Below, in pieces: positions 1 to 11,068 of a stretch of DNA of 64,000 bases. Position 1 is the stretch's first letter; each line of letters starts with the position of its first letter. Source of the stretch: Lampris incognitus (taxonomy: Eukaryota; Chordata; Actinopteri; Lampriformes; Lampridae); assembly GCF_029633865.1 (NCBI RefSeq), contig NC_079216.1, forward strand, positions 24,502,136 to 24,566,135, given 5' to 3'. The notes beneath the pieces were generated by a model, which searched no databases, was not told where the DNA came from, and saw only the letters and a list, made by a program, of their open reading frames with translations. Made by a program: the position numbers and the translations under genes.

Positions 1-296
1 GGTTGAATCATTTCATCTGGACACAATGTTTATTGACAGAAACGTTTCATCACTCATCTAAAGCCCCTTTTCCACTGCATGGTACCGGCTTGACTCAACT
101 CAACTCTACTCACTTTTTTTGGTTTTCCATTGGGCAACAGTTAGGGTAAAACCTGGTACCAGGTACTTTTTTTGGTAGCACCTCCATTGAGGTTCCAAGT
201 GAGCTAAGCAGATACTAAAAGGTGACATGAATATACCACTATAAATAAAGAAATAAGATAACATAGATAAAATATAGATAAATATAAATATATGTA

Positions 297-1899
297 CATT
301 GGTGCTTGAAAGTTTGTGAACCATTTAGAATTTTCTATATTTCTGCATAAATACGACCTAAAACATCATCAGATTTTCACACAAGTCCTAAAAGTAGACA
401 AAGAGAACCCAGTTAAACAAATGACACAAAAATATTATAACTGATCATTTATTTATTGAGGAAAATGATCCCATATTACATATCTGTGAATGGCAAAAGT
501 ATGTGAACCTCTAGGATTAGCAGTTAATTTGAAGGTGATATCAGAGTCAGGTGTTTTCAATCAATGGGATGACAATCATGTGTGAGCAGGCGCCCTGTTT
601 TATTTAAAGAACAGGGATCTATCAAAGTCTGGTCTTCACTACACATGTTTGTGGAAGTGTATCATGGCAAGAACAAAAGAGATTTCTGAGGACCTCAGAA
701 AAAGCATTGTTGATGCTCATCAGGCTGGAAAACGTTACAAAACGATCTCTAAAGAGTCTGAACTCCACCAATCCGCAGTCAGACAGATTGTGTACAAATG
801 AAGGAAATTCAAGACCATTGTTATCCTTCCCAGGAGTGGTCGACCATCAAAGATCACTCCAAGAGCAAGGCCTGTAATAGTCGGCCAGGTCACAAAGGAA
901 CCCAGGGTCACTTCTAAGCAACTAAAGGCGTCTCACATTGGCTAATGTTAATGTTCATGAGTCCACCTTCAGGAGAACACTGAAAAACAATGGTGTGCAT
1001 GGCAGGGGTGCAAGGAGAAAGCCACTGCTCTCCAAAAATAGCATTGCGGCCCATCTGCAGTTTGCTAAAGATCACGTGGACAAGCCAGAAGGCTATTGGA
1101 AAAATGTTTTGTGGACAGATGAGACCAAAATATCACTTTTTGGTTTAAATGAGAAGCGTTAGGTTAGGAGAAAGGAAAACACTGCATTCCAGCATAAGAA
1201 CCTTATCCCATCTGTGAAACATGGTGGTGGTAGTATAGTTTGGGTCTGTTTTGCTGCATCTGGGCCAGGATGGCTTGCCATCATTGATGGAACAATGAAT
1301 TCTGAATTATACCAGCAAATTCTTAAGGAAAATATCAGGACATCTGTCCGTGAACTGAATCTCAGAATGTGGGTCATGCAGCAAGACAATGACCCTAAGC
1401 ACACAAGTCGTTCTACCAAAGAATGGTTAAAGAAGAATAAAGTTAATGTTTTGGAATGGAAGTCAAAGTCCTGACCTTAATCCAATCAAAATGTTGTGGA
1501 AGGACCTGAAGCGAGCAGTTCATGTGAGGAAACCCACCAACATTCCAGAGTTGAAGCTGTTCTGTAGGGAGGATTGGGCTAAAATTCCTCCAAGCTGATG
1601 CACAGGACTGATCAACAGTTACCAGAAACGTTTAGCTGCAAAAATTGCTGCACAAGGGGGGTCACACCAGATACTCAAAGCAAAGGATCACATACTTTTG
1701 CCACTCACACAAATATGTAATATTGGATCATTTTCCTCAATAAATAAATGACCAAGTATAATATTTTTGTCTCATTTGTTTAATTGGGTTCTCTTTATCT
1801 ACTTTTAGGACTTGTGTGAAAATCTGATGGTGTTTTAGGTCATACTTATGCAGAAATATAGAAAATTCTGAAGGGCTCACAAACTTTCAAGCACCACTG
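297..1899 (+). mobile_element. Tc1-like DNA transposon (degenerate)
   Basis: It is bounded by TA dinucleotides (295-296 and 1900-1901). The termini are inverted repeats reading CATTGGTGCTTGAAAG on the left and its near complement on the right, and the inverted similarity extends inward past the CATCAGATTTTCACACAAG stretch. The internal transposase is broken by stops. It is inserted in the MITE at 62-2099. Confidence 0.88.
664..1610 (+). pseudogene. Tc1-like transposase, inactivated
   Basis: The frame starts at the ATG at 664 with an N-terminal helix-turn-helix (MARTKEISEDLRKSIVDAHQ), followed by a GRPSK-type linker. The DDE core is recognisable: WTDETK near 1118, then VKHGGGS, then QQDNDPKHTS near 1381. 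It is dead: there is a TGA at 799, further stops and shifts near 940 and 1160, and a frame break after the LEW motif near 1460 before the expected PDLNP-E motif. The 340-residue family length can be traced only by changing frame. Confidence 0.85.
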
Positions 1900-2264
1900 T
1901 ATATTTATTTGAATATAGATAAAATCTTTAAAAAAAAACTAAAAAAAAAACGTAGTCTATATGCCCACAAATGACCTGTGGGGCTTCGTCGTGAGGGGAT
2001 ACTATCTGCAGTGGAAAATGAAATCCCAAAAAGTAAAGTGAGTAGAGTCGAATAGAGTAGAGTTGAGTTGAGCCAATACCATGCAGTGGAAAAGGGGCAT
2101 AAGTGACCTCTTCAGTCTCAACTGACTGCAGGTATCCCCACCCTTGTAAACAATACAGTGGCATAACGACCCAAACCAACGACCAGTTTCATATGAAAAT
2201 TGCCATGACCATTAACTAGAGTTACAATGGCCATGTGTACTATTCACAGAGGATTGGGGAATAG

Positions 2265-2710
2265 TTGCCATCACAGCATTGTAAGATGGTGACAGATATA
2301 CACTTAGCTCTCCCCCCCCCCCCCGTTCAGGGATGGTCATTCGCTCTTCACATAGATGGTTTCTTTGGCTCCCCGTTCAAACCAGCGTTCCTCCCTATCA
2401 AGGATGTGCACATCCTCATCCTTGAAAGAGTGGCCACTGGTCTGTAGATGGTGTAGACTGTGGAGCCCTGGTCTGACGTGTTAGCGCTCCTGTGTTGTGT
2501 CATCCTCTTGGCCAGCGTCTATTTGGTTTCCCCAATGTACAATTCACGGCAATCCTCTTGGCACTTAACAGCTACACTATATTGCTTTGTTTGTGCTGGG
2601 GGACCCGATCCTTGGGGTGGACCAACTTCTGGCGCAGCGTGTTTTGGGGTTTGAAAGCAACTGAGATGCGGTGTTTGCAACCATTCCTCAAACCTCTGTG
2701 AATAGTACAC
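2265..2710 (-). pseudogene. Penelope GIY-YIG endonuclease remnant
   Basis: The minus strand encodes pieces of the C-terminal endonuclease of a Penelope-like element: CQEDCRELYIGETK (the GIY-YIG signature in its LYIGE form) near 2520-2560, then in other frames the HSFKDEDVHILDREERWFER block and the KETIYVK block. At least two frameshifts and a TAG directly after the LYIGETK block break it. The better preserved copy is at 11730-12280. It cleaves DNA for target-primed insertion in intact elements; this copy cannot. Confidence 0.75.
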
Positions 2711-2808
2711 ATGGTCATTGTAACTCTAGTCGATGGTCACGGCAATTTGCATATGAAACTTGTTGGTTTGGGTCGTTATACCACTGTATTGTTTATAAGG
2801 GTGGGGAT

Positions 2809-2893
2809 ACCTGCAGTCAGTTGAGACTGAAGAGGTCACTTAGATGAGTGATGAAACGTTTCTGTCAATAAACGTTGTGTCCAGATGAACTGA
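2809..2893 (+). ncRNA. Hammerhead-ribozyme-like motif in Penelope pLTR
   Basis: The core CTGAAGA (2827-2833) is followed by a hairpin (GTCACT 2835-2840, loop TAGATG, AGTGAT 2847-2852), then GAAA (2853-2856), then a short hairpin CGTTT/AAACG (2857-2861 and 2870-2874), then GTT, a permitted NUH cleavage triplet. Flanking TCAGTT (2817-2822) and AACTGA (2888-2893) can close stem I with an internal loop. Stem II carries one extra G, the same departure seen at 11474-11504. Activity is inferred, not shown. The left copy of this motif is cut in two by the MITE insertion. Confidence 0.6.
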
Positions 2894-2899
2894 TTCAAC

Positions 2900-4290
2900 T
2901 TTCTGTGATTTTCTTACCTGGCTGCATCAAGATGTTTTTATTTACCTTTTTGCCAGTACAAGTCAACTAACCAATGGAATCTTTGAAGGAATACTGCACT
3001 GATTTTCAGCCTCACCTCTATTTCTTTATTGTGAGGTGTAATGCCAGATGGTATAGGGTATGTCTACGAATGCACTCTGCATCGCCCTGGCAGGCTATAG
3101 CACATACATCAGATTGTCCTCGTCGTGACATAAACCTCATTCACACACACAGCCTCTTCCATAAATTTTGTGGCAATTTCATGTTTCTGACTCATGTGAA
3201 CATGAACCAGAGCTGATATTCTGTAAAAGTTGTATTAGCAATTAACTGACTCAAGACCTAGTAGCACTCACAGAAATGTTTCTGAACATCGATATTTTGA
3301 ACAGAAGCCATAAGATTACAGTATCAATCTTATGCTTTTACAAGCTTGAATGGACCAGTCACAGGAATATATCCAAAACTTGTTCACAGCAGGCATTTGC
3401 CTGAAATGGGAGTTATTTGTAAACCAGCAAAAGTAAGAGTATATTTGAAAATGCCTGGAAAATGGACCGACCTAGAAATAAAAGTGCTACTTTCAGCCCA
3501 TTCAGAGAATAAAATCAATAGGCAGCTGTGTGGCACAGATAGAGAAGCCATGGAACCTGAGAACAATTGAACCTAAAAACCTTGCTGTGGTGGAAAAGTA
3601 CAGCAGAGTGGGGTAGCAGTCCATGCCCACACTCATGAGGGCTGTTGGCATGGTTTTTTTGGGGAGGAGGGGTTGGTTGGTATGGTGTTGGGGGGGGTGG
3701 GTTATGGGGGATGTTGGCTTGCAGTGAATTCTGGGTGCTGCAGGCTCACAACAGCAAAGCTTCATGAATGGCGCAGAAAAAATTGTGTTTTCTGAGAGGG
3801 CATTGCATTTACTCTGACAGTTGTTATGTCAGTCAACAAAAGTAAATGCAACTGTTTGACAAAATAGCCACCAATTTGGCAGTGTAGTAATCCTTTAGGT
3901 TTAATATATCTAATCATCCATTCCAGGAGTGGATTGTCCGAAGGTGCACAGGGTGCTGTTGCACCCAGGCCTGCAGTTTGTAGGGGGCCCGGAAAAATTG
4001 CAAGTTGAGCTTTGAGCATGAGCTCCATGCACCTATTTTAAAAGGCACTATTAAAAGCTATATCTATTATTACCTAAATTGAGAGTAGTCTGGGCCCTAT
4101 ATACTGTGGACAGAATTTGCATACATAATAGTTTCTCTAGTGATTTTGTCTCACTGACAGTCACCACACTGCCTTAGTCATCCCCAACTTGTCAACCCAG
4201 ACCAATCAACTGAGAATAAATTAATAATTACTTTTAAATTTCTGTGGAAAATGTTATTTCTTTTCATTATGATGTCAAATACTGCTGGGG
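2900..4290. other. No gene recognised; non-coding sequence left of PLA2G15 exon 3
   Basis: No exon, transposase or polymerase motif was found. There is a G-rich patch around 3655-3715 and a CAGGCATTTGCC/ATGCCTGG stretch, but no repeat boundary could be fixed. Frames here are short and unmatched. Confidence 0.5.
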
Positions 4291-4296
4291 AAGTTC

Positions 4297-4790
4297 ATTC
4301 ATTCATTCATTTTCAGCTGCTTCTACGGGGTAGGGTCACGGTGGCAGCAAGCTAAGTAGGGTACTCCAGACGTCCCTCTCCCCAGCAATGCCCTCCAGCT
4401 CCTCCTGGGGGATCCCAAGGTGTTCCCAGGCCAGATTGGACATGTACTCCCTCCAGCGACTTCTAGATCTACCCCGGGGTCTCCTCCCAGTTGGACATGC
4501 CCGGTAAACCTCCAAAGGAAGGCGCCTATGATGGAATTCTAATCAAATGCCTGGACCACCTCAACTGGCTCCTTTTGACGTGAAGGAGCAGCGGCTCTAC
4601 TCCGAGCTCCCTCCAGATGTTCGAGCTCCTCACCCTATCTCCAAAGCTGATCCCAGACCCCCTATGGAGGAAACTAATTTCAGCCGCTTGTACCTGCAAT
4701 CTCACCGTTTCTGTCACTACCCAAAGGTCATGACCATAGGTGAGGGTTGGAATGAAGATTGACTGGTAAATTGAATTGGGAAAGTGACAT
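4297..4790 (-). mobile_element. RTE-type LINE 3' fragment (Rex3-like), minus strand
   Basis: The minus strand encodes the C-terminal end of a non-LTR polymerase ORF: DRVRSSNIWRELGVEPLLLH, then SQLRW-RHLIRIP and the region running into the 3' UTR. The same block occurs on the plus strand at 57700-58080. The 3' end on the left carries an (ATGA)n tail read on the minus strand (4297-4312). It is 5' truncated, as is usual for these elements. Confidence 0.75.
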
Positions 4791-5004
4791 TACCAAATAG
4801 TGTTAGTTTGTTCCTCACCAATTGTCACATGATTCCTACATCCATGAATGTTTATTCTATCCAGCAACCTTGGCTGCAAAAGTTAGCTAGCAAGTGAAGA
4901 AATACACTAATTTCTGTAAGAGAGGGGGAGCAGGATTTGTTACAGCTCTAAGCACACAAGTGGTGCACAGAAAATAAAATAAAAGTGTGTGGATGAGAGA
5001 GAGA

Positions 5005-5140
5005 GAGAGAGAGAGATCCATCCACCCATTATCCAAACTGCTTATCCTGCTCTCAGGGTCACGGGGATGCTGGAGCCTATCCCATCAGTCATTGGGTGGC
5101 AGGCACCCTTGACAGGCCGCCAGGCCATCACAGGTTCTGC
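5005..5140. repeat. GA microsatellite and interspersed repeat tail
   Basis: A (GA)n run at about 4998-5016 abuts a segment starting ATCCATCCACCCATTATCC and containing GGATGCTGGAGCCTATCCC. This combination is common as the tail of fish LINE-type repeats. The family is not assigned. Confidence 0.5.
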
Positions 5141-5259
5141 AATTGGATTTTTATTTTTCACTGACAGAGGGCTTGTTATTCAGCAGAAGCTTCTGTCAGC
5201 TCTGTTGCTTATACTACTGCTGCTCCTTCTCAGATCAGTTAAAACTTTCAGCCAGTGAG

Positions 5260-6960
5260 TCAATAAGTGAGTAATTCAACTTACATTAATATTTGACCAA
5301 CTTGATACTGATCACGGGCCCACGATCAATTCTTGCACCCAGGCCCGTCATTACTCGCTTCCACCAGCGAGCCAATCTATTCATTTAAACCAAACATTTA
5401 CATCCATGTGTTTTTCATTTCATTATTTTTTTTCTTCTTTAAAAGGTGAATATTTTACTTTGCTGTTTTCTTTTCTGTTTTTCTTTTGTAAGAATTTCTT
5501 CTTTTCCTTCATAATTCTAATTTAATTGGTATACTGAAGGAAATTATTGCTGATTGTGGTAGAATGGGATGTGGACCAGCTAGCCTAACTGGCAGATTAA
5601 ATAGCATCTGCACCCACACACAGATGCACCAGGGACAAAGAAATATGATGACATCTTGAGCCCAGTGTACACTAGAGAATAATAGGCTCATGCACTGAGG
5701 TGAAGCTGCTAGTAGAGCCCGGTTCAGCTCAACACCTCCTGGACCCAAAGAGTCCAGAGATTGCATTCAGTGGCATATCTTCATAACGTCTCTGCTAAGA
5801 AGAGAAAAGTGCAGGGCGCACAACTGAAATCACACATGAACACATCAGCCCCACTCCTATACATGCCAGGAGGCTAAAGAGCAATTTGTAACCAGACAGA
5901 CCATACATATCAGCACATTAGCTATGTAAAAAGCACAGGGTGAAATGACCAATCGTACAGGGGGGCACACAGCACACTTCTGTGCAGGGCGCCAGCGGCT
6001 CCCCAAAGTAAACTCCCACCAATACGACCCTATAATGACTGCATCATATAAGGGGACATATTTTGCTGTTCAGAGGAGTGAAGACACAGACAGAGTACAA
6101 GGTCACACACCACAACTCACACAGCCAGTGAGACAGTCACTGTTTTGACAAAGCTCAACCATGGGACAAGCCACTCGTCTGAGGCCCCAGCTCTCATGGA
6201 CCACGCTATCAGTTGCTGATCAAGAATGGGTAGCTGATGAATCGCGATGCGAGCTTGCGACAGGGCCTCTTCAAGCCAAGGGATTGGCCATGGTGGAGCA
6301 TTCAACAGCTGGATCATCCCCAGAAATCACCTTGACTGATAAAGAGGAACTGTTAAAAGTCTTCTCTTGTGGCATACCGGCTCTACCCTGAGACTGTCTT
6401 GCCTTCTGTGTTACACGGCTTAGAATATGATCGAGTTTCAGGATAGATGAGAATCCGCAAACCCTGGTGACACAGGAGGATCATTGTTGTCCCTACACAT
6501 TTGGAGAACATGCACCGAGCTACAGAGTATCCAAAAGGGATACTCTGGTATTTGTAGGCTCTCCCCTGGAATGAAAAGTGAAAAAATTAGATGGGGAGGA
6601 TAAATGGAGACATAAAACTAGGCATTTTTCATGTCTAAAGATGTGACCCAGTCTCCCGGCTGCACACACTGTAGCAGCTTTCTTCCTGTCAGCACGTTGG
6701 ATTGCCTCACTGCCTTCAACCGACTGAGTGAAAATTGACCTCACCCCACCTGATTTCTTGGGAACCAGGGAGCAGCATGAGTGTACTCTGCTGTTCATGT
6801 CCTGTGAAGGAACAATGATGATGGCTTGTTTGAACAGCATTTCCCGTATTACTGATGACAAGGCAGCTGCTGCCGTCAGGTTTGTCAGAACTGTCTGGTT
6901 TACAAGAAGGGGAGGGAGGGGAGGGGGCACAAGAACTGAAGTATGTGGCCCTTCTTTAGA
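5260..6960. other. No gene recognised
   Basis: Non-coding sequence left of PLA2G15 exon 3. Open frames such as 6520-6930 (minus) show no recognisable domain and are not supported as exons. Nothing resembling the missing PLA2G15 catalytic exons (a serine esterase nucleophile motif or a PYDWR-type block) was found on the minus strand. Confidence 0.45.
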
Positions 6961-6985
6961 TTACCATCTAAAACGTGGGGTAAAA

Positions 6986-7480
6986 TAATAATAATAATAA
7001 TAATCATCATCATCATCATCATCAGATTTATATAGCGCTTTTCTAGACACCCAAAACGCTTCACATTGAAGGGGGTAACTCACTTCAACCACCACCAATG
7101 TGTAGCACCACCTGAGTGATGCACGGCAACCATTTTGCACCAGAACGCTCACCACACATCAGTTTGAGGTGGAGAGGGAGGAATCATTGAGCCAATTACA
7201 AGGGGGGATGATTAGGTGGCCAGATGGAGAGCTATAGTTTGGGAATTTTGCCAGGACACTGGGGAACCTCCTACTCTTTGCAATAAGTGCCATGGGATCT
7301 TTAATGACCAGAGTGAGTCAGGACCTCGGTTTAGTGTCTCATCGGAAGGACGGCATCTCCTACAACACAGTGTCTCCGTCACTGCACTGGGTCATTGGAA
7401 TTTGATATTTGTTGTTTTTATAAGGACCAGAGGGAAGACTTCCCCCCTACACCACTTCCAGCAGCAAGTATGCAAGTTTC
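6986..7480 (+). repeat. ATA/ATC microsatellite with attached interspersed repeat
   Basis: (ATA)n then (ATC)n at 6986-7022 precede an interspersed repeat that begins TTTATATAGCGCTTTTCTAG and includes CACCACCAATGTGTAGCACC and ATCTTTAATGACCAGAG. These phrases recur in fish genomes as a LINE-derived 3' tail. Orientation and family are uncertain. Confidence 0.55.
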
Positions 7481-7907
7481 AGATGCTAGACAGCAAAGCC
7501 TACATGAAATAGAACATGTTGTCTCGTTTTATCATGGTCACTTTCATTGTATTGCACTCTTGCACTTACCCAATGTAACAAGTAATCTTGCAACAACCGG
7601 ATTTTTTTTAATTTTTAAGTGCAGAACCTGGGCAACATTATTTATTACTTATTGTTTACCACTTTTTCTTGTCCTGTTCACTCACTACCAGTGGCGGCTG
7701 GTGCTAAAAAATTTGTTTTTTTTGGGGGGGGGGGGATTTACCTTGGTGCAGCACCAAGGTAAATTGCCAAGGTAAATGCGCCAAGGTAAATTGCGCCCCT
7801 ACAAAAATTGTTAGTACCAGCCGACACTGCTTACTTCATACTCAATACCCCACAGTAACTGGATTCATCTTGGCCTACTTATAGCACATTTCTAAATTCC
7901 TTGTATG

Positions 7908-8370
7908 GGGTGTCCGAGTAGTGTAGCAGTCGATTCCATTGCCTATCAACACGGGGATCAGCAGTTCGAATCCCCGTGTTACCTCCGGCTTGGTCGGGCG
8001 TCCCTGCAGACACAATTGGCTGTGTCTGCAGCTGGGCAGGTGGATGTGGGTACGTATCCTGGTCGCTGCACTAGCCCCACCTCTGGTTGGTTGGGGCACG
8101 TGTTGGAGGGGCAGTGGAAACTGAGGGAAATAGCATGATCCTCCCACACTCTACGTCCCCCTGGTGAAACTCCTCACTGTCAGGTGAAAAGAAGCCGCTG
8201 GTGACTCCACATGTATCGAAGGAGACATGTGGTAGTCTGTAGCCCTCCCTGGATCGGCAGAGGGGGTGGAGCAATGACCGGAACAGCTCGGGAACAGTGG
8301 GGTAATTGGTTGGGTACAATTAGGGAGAAAAAGGGGGAAAAATAAAAAAAAACAAAAAACAAAAATGTCT
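7908..8370 (+). mobile_element. tRNA-derived SINE
   Basis: The 5' head (GTGTCCGAGTAGTGTAGCAG) and a B-box GTTCGAATCCC near 7965 show a tRNA-related promoter. The body contains ACACAATTGGCTGTGTCTGC and the tail ends in an A-rich run. A second copy in opposite orientation is at 54408-54838 and a decayed one at about 13890-14125. Confidence 0.8.
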
Positions 8371-8480
8371 TGTAGGAACACACTTGGCCAATCAAACCAA
8401 CTCTTACTTTGACCATTCAGTTCAGCTGCAGTTTAGCTGCAGTTCAGCTGAACTTTACATGCAGCAGCGTGTTAACCCTC

Positions 8481-8936
8481 CTAAAGCACTGGTAGCTGCT
8501 CCCGTTCTAAACCATAGCTGAACCCTAAAACGCAAACTGACAGAGTAACAACCCCAGGGTTTTGACACCTGGTTTGTTTAGCGCAGCTATTTTGAACAAT
8601 CAAACTGGGACTGTTTCGAGAGGGTGATCTTGGTCCATTTCCAACCGCACACATTATTGTGGTTCCATTGCAGAAAAAATGCACATCAACCCTGTTCATG
8701 AAGTCATTATACAATCGTGAGCCGCTTGCTGTGAAGTGGTAGGGTATGTCACTGAACATGTTCATGACAGAAAGCCTCTCCTGCAGAGGAGTCTGGAGAT
8801 AGTGTCTAATGATGTGCAACTGCACAACAATGTTTTTGAGACACTGCCTTGATTCATACAGAAAAAGCTTGTGTTGTATACAAAACTCTGGTATGCAAAG
8901 CAAAGGATCACGGTGGAGGCCGTGATCCGGGGACAC
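8481..8936 (-). other. Unassigned 151-residue open frame
   Basis: A minus-strand frame with no recognised domain. It contains cysteine-rich stretches and no splice signals I can defend. It does not resemble PLA2G15, whose introns surround it, nor any transposase or polymerase I know. It may be chance or part of an unrecognised repeat. Confidence 0.2.
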
Positions 8937-9088
8937 AGCTGGTGCTGATGTCCCATTTTACACCTTGAGTCTGTCCACTGAGAAAATGGCTACCAGCTAA
9001 TGCAAACACAGTGTTTAGCGCAGAAGACATCCAAATCTCTGCAACCAGAGCTCTGACCAATGACATCATAGTTGCCTCCTAAATCACA

Positions 9089-9732
9089 ACTACTACTACT
9101 ACTTTCAGCTGCTCCCATTAGGGGTCGCCACAGCGCATCATCTGTTTCCATTTCTTCCTTTCCTCTTCATCTTCCTCTGTCACACCAGCCACCTGCATGT
9201 CTTCCCTCACCACATTCATAAACCTCCTCTTTGGCCTTCCTCTTTTCCTCTTCCCTGGCAGCTCCATATTCAGCATCCTTCTCCCAATATACCCAGCATC
9301 TCTCCTTGAGCGGTCCCTCTAATATAATCGTTCCTAATCCTGTCCTTCTACGTCACTCCCAGTGAAAATCTTAGCATCTTCAACTCTGCCACCTCCAGCT
9401 CCGCCTCCTGTCTTTTCATCAGTGCCACTGTCTCCAAACCATGTAACATAGCTGGTCTCACAACCATCTTGTAAACCTTCCATTTAACTCTTGCTGGTAC
9501 CCTTCTGTCACAAACCACTCCTGACACTCTTCTTCACCCACTCCACCCTGCCTGCACTCTCTTCTTCACCATTCTCCTGCACTCCCCGTTACTTTGGACA
9601 GTTGACCCCAAGTATTTAAACTCATATGCCTTCGTCACCTCCACTCCTTGCATCCTGACCATTCCACTGTCCTCCCTCTCATTCATGCATAGGTATTCTG
9701 TCTTGCTCCTACTGAATTTCATTCCTCTTCTC
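9089..9732 (-). mobile_element. RTE-type LINE 3' end, minus strand, with target site duplication
   Basis: The sequence is the complement of the end of the LINE at 18372-19795: the TAG-repeat tail appears as (CTA)n at about 9089-9101, followed by the GCGCCACAG...ATCATC 3' end, and the minus frame encodes the SRSKTEYLCMNE and EFKYLGSTVQSNGECRR polymerase blocks. It is flanked by a perfect 17-bp direct repeat TTGCCTCCTAAATCACA at 9072-9088 and 9733-9749, so both boundaries are fixed. It is 5' truncated. Confidence 0.88.
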
Positions 9733-10095
9733 TTGCCTCCTAAATCACATCTGTTTACAAATTCTGGTCCCCTTAGTATTATTACTGTGTGAAACAAAAC
9801 GGAGTCCATGAGTAACATACTATTAGCCCCTGATTCAGAACTAAAGCATGTGGACTACACATGTTATTATGATGAAACCACCGTGTATTCTCACACCAAG
9901 AAGCTTTTTCCTTCTCCTGTTAGTATCTGAAATGAGCTAAAAGCAATTTAATTTGGGTTCATCTCTTTTGTCATGTTTCCTTCATCATCTAGTATGTTCT
10001 GGGAAAGAAGGTGAAAGAGGCTGAGATGCAACGTTGGTAAAAGAAAACTGTAGTACCAGCATGCTCAACCACCACTAGAGAGTTGTTTGTCTCAC

Positions 10096-10211
10096 CAGCC
10101 AGTCTGTTAGAGTCCAGGAATTCTATGGGATAGGTCTGCCCGAATCCTGGCACCCGTACCTCCACCCCTGGTGAGTTGGATGACCGTCGAGTGGTTCTGT
10201 TGTAAACAATT
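10096..10211 (-). CDS. pla2g15: PLA2G15 coding exon 3
   Basis: The acceptor (GCGGCAG) ends just above 10211, and the donor GTGAGA starts at 10095. It is 116 bp and supplies 38 full codons reading IVYNRTTR...[14 protein letters not shown], ending in a phase-1 base. The VRVPGFG block is diagnostic of the LCAT/LPLA2 family. Confidence 0.92.
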
Positions 10212-11019
10212 CTGCCGCACGAACATTGTCAGTGTTACTGTTATCTATTCAAAACTTTTTTGACTAAATCTGACTTACATGACCCAGGTCCACTGACAAC
10301 AAGGCCTTCATTATGCAACGCTAAAATCTGTGGGAGGAAAACGGAGCACCCGGAGGAAACCCACGCAGAACAAGAAAATTCCACACAGAGGATGAACCGT
10401 GATGACCCCCAAGGTTGGACTACCCCAGGGCTCGAACCCAGGACTTTCTTGCTGTGAGGTGACTGCGCTAATCACTGCGCCACCATGTTATGTGTAACAT
10501 AACATAACATAACATAACATAACATAACATAACATAACATAACATAACATAACATAACATAGTACATTGGGGCAACCAACAACTAGCGTTTAAATTGGTT
10601 TGAATTTAACTTTGCCAAAGGGTCATTTAGACATTTCCATATATTCAAGAGAGCTGCAGCTGTCAAATGACAACATTGTGGATATAAGTTAGATAAGATG
10701 CTGGCACTTTATTCTACATCTGCCATGGTATGGGTTTGTCTCATTAAAAGTTGTGTCATCAGGCAACAGTGCATACAGTACATATAGTACATATAGTACA
10801 TACAGTACATGCAGTACAGTGCACAGAAGTTAGAAGGTCATGGTACCTGATGTTGTCAATCCAGCAGTCTATGCCTATGGGCATGAACATGTTCAGGTCT
10901 ATCCAGAGCGAGAACCAATATTCAGTTTTCTTGTAGCACATCCAGTGGACAAGTGTTGGCTTGTCTATTTTAGCTTCCAGACGATTCCCTAGGTTCCCTG
11001 GCACTGGACACAGCCATGG

Positions 11020-11068
<49 letters not shown>

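Larger units (their letters stand above)
62..2099. mobile_element. Harbinger-like MITE, split by a Tc1 element
   Basis: The termini AGCCCCTTTTCCACTGCATG (left) and the complement of TGCCCCTTTTCCACTGCATG (right) form a terminal inverted repeat of about 50 bp that continues through a CTCAACTCAACTCTACTC stretch. The target site duplication is TAA (59-61 and 2100-2102), the 3-bp type expected for PIF/Harbinger. The uninterrupted copy of the target at 2836-2848 confirms the insertion point. Without the 1.6-kb Tc1 inside it the MITE is about 430 bp and has no coding capacity. Confidence 0.72.
1..2895 (-). mobile_element. Penelope-like retroelement fragment with inverted terminal repeats
   Basis: A 3' piece of a Penelope-like element whose GIY-YIG endonuclease remnant (2265-2710, minus) sits between two inverted copies of about 130-200 bp. 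The right copy is 2698-2895. The left copy is 2242 down to 1, interrupted by a MITE at 62-2099. The copies share the segment containing the cytosine-rich gtatccccaccc stretch and the hammerhead-like core. Penelope-like elements are known for terminal repeats (pLTRs) in direct or inverted orientation that carry hammerhead motifs, which matches this layout. The reverse transcriptase part is absent. The left boundary is cut by the window edge. Confidence 0.72.

Noticed and set aside
1..10095. PLA2G15 exons with the catalytic serine
   Set aside because: No serine esterase nucleophile motif or PYDWR-type block was found on the minus strand; those exons are probably left of the window.
10493..10561. 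CRISPR-like array
   Set aside because: The unit is five bases, perfect and without spacers: a microsatellite in a vertebrate genome.
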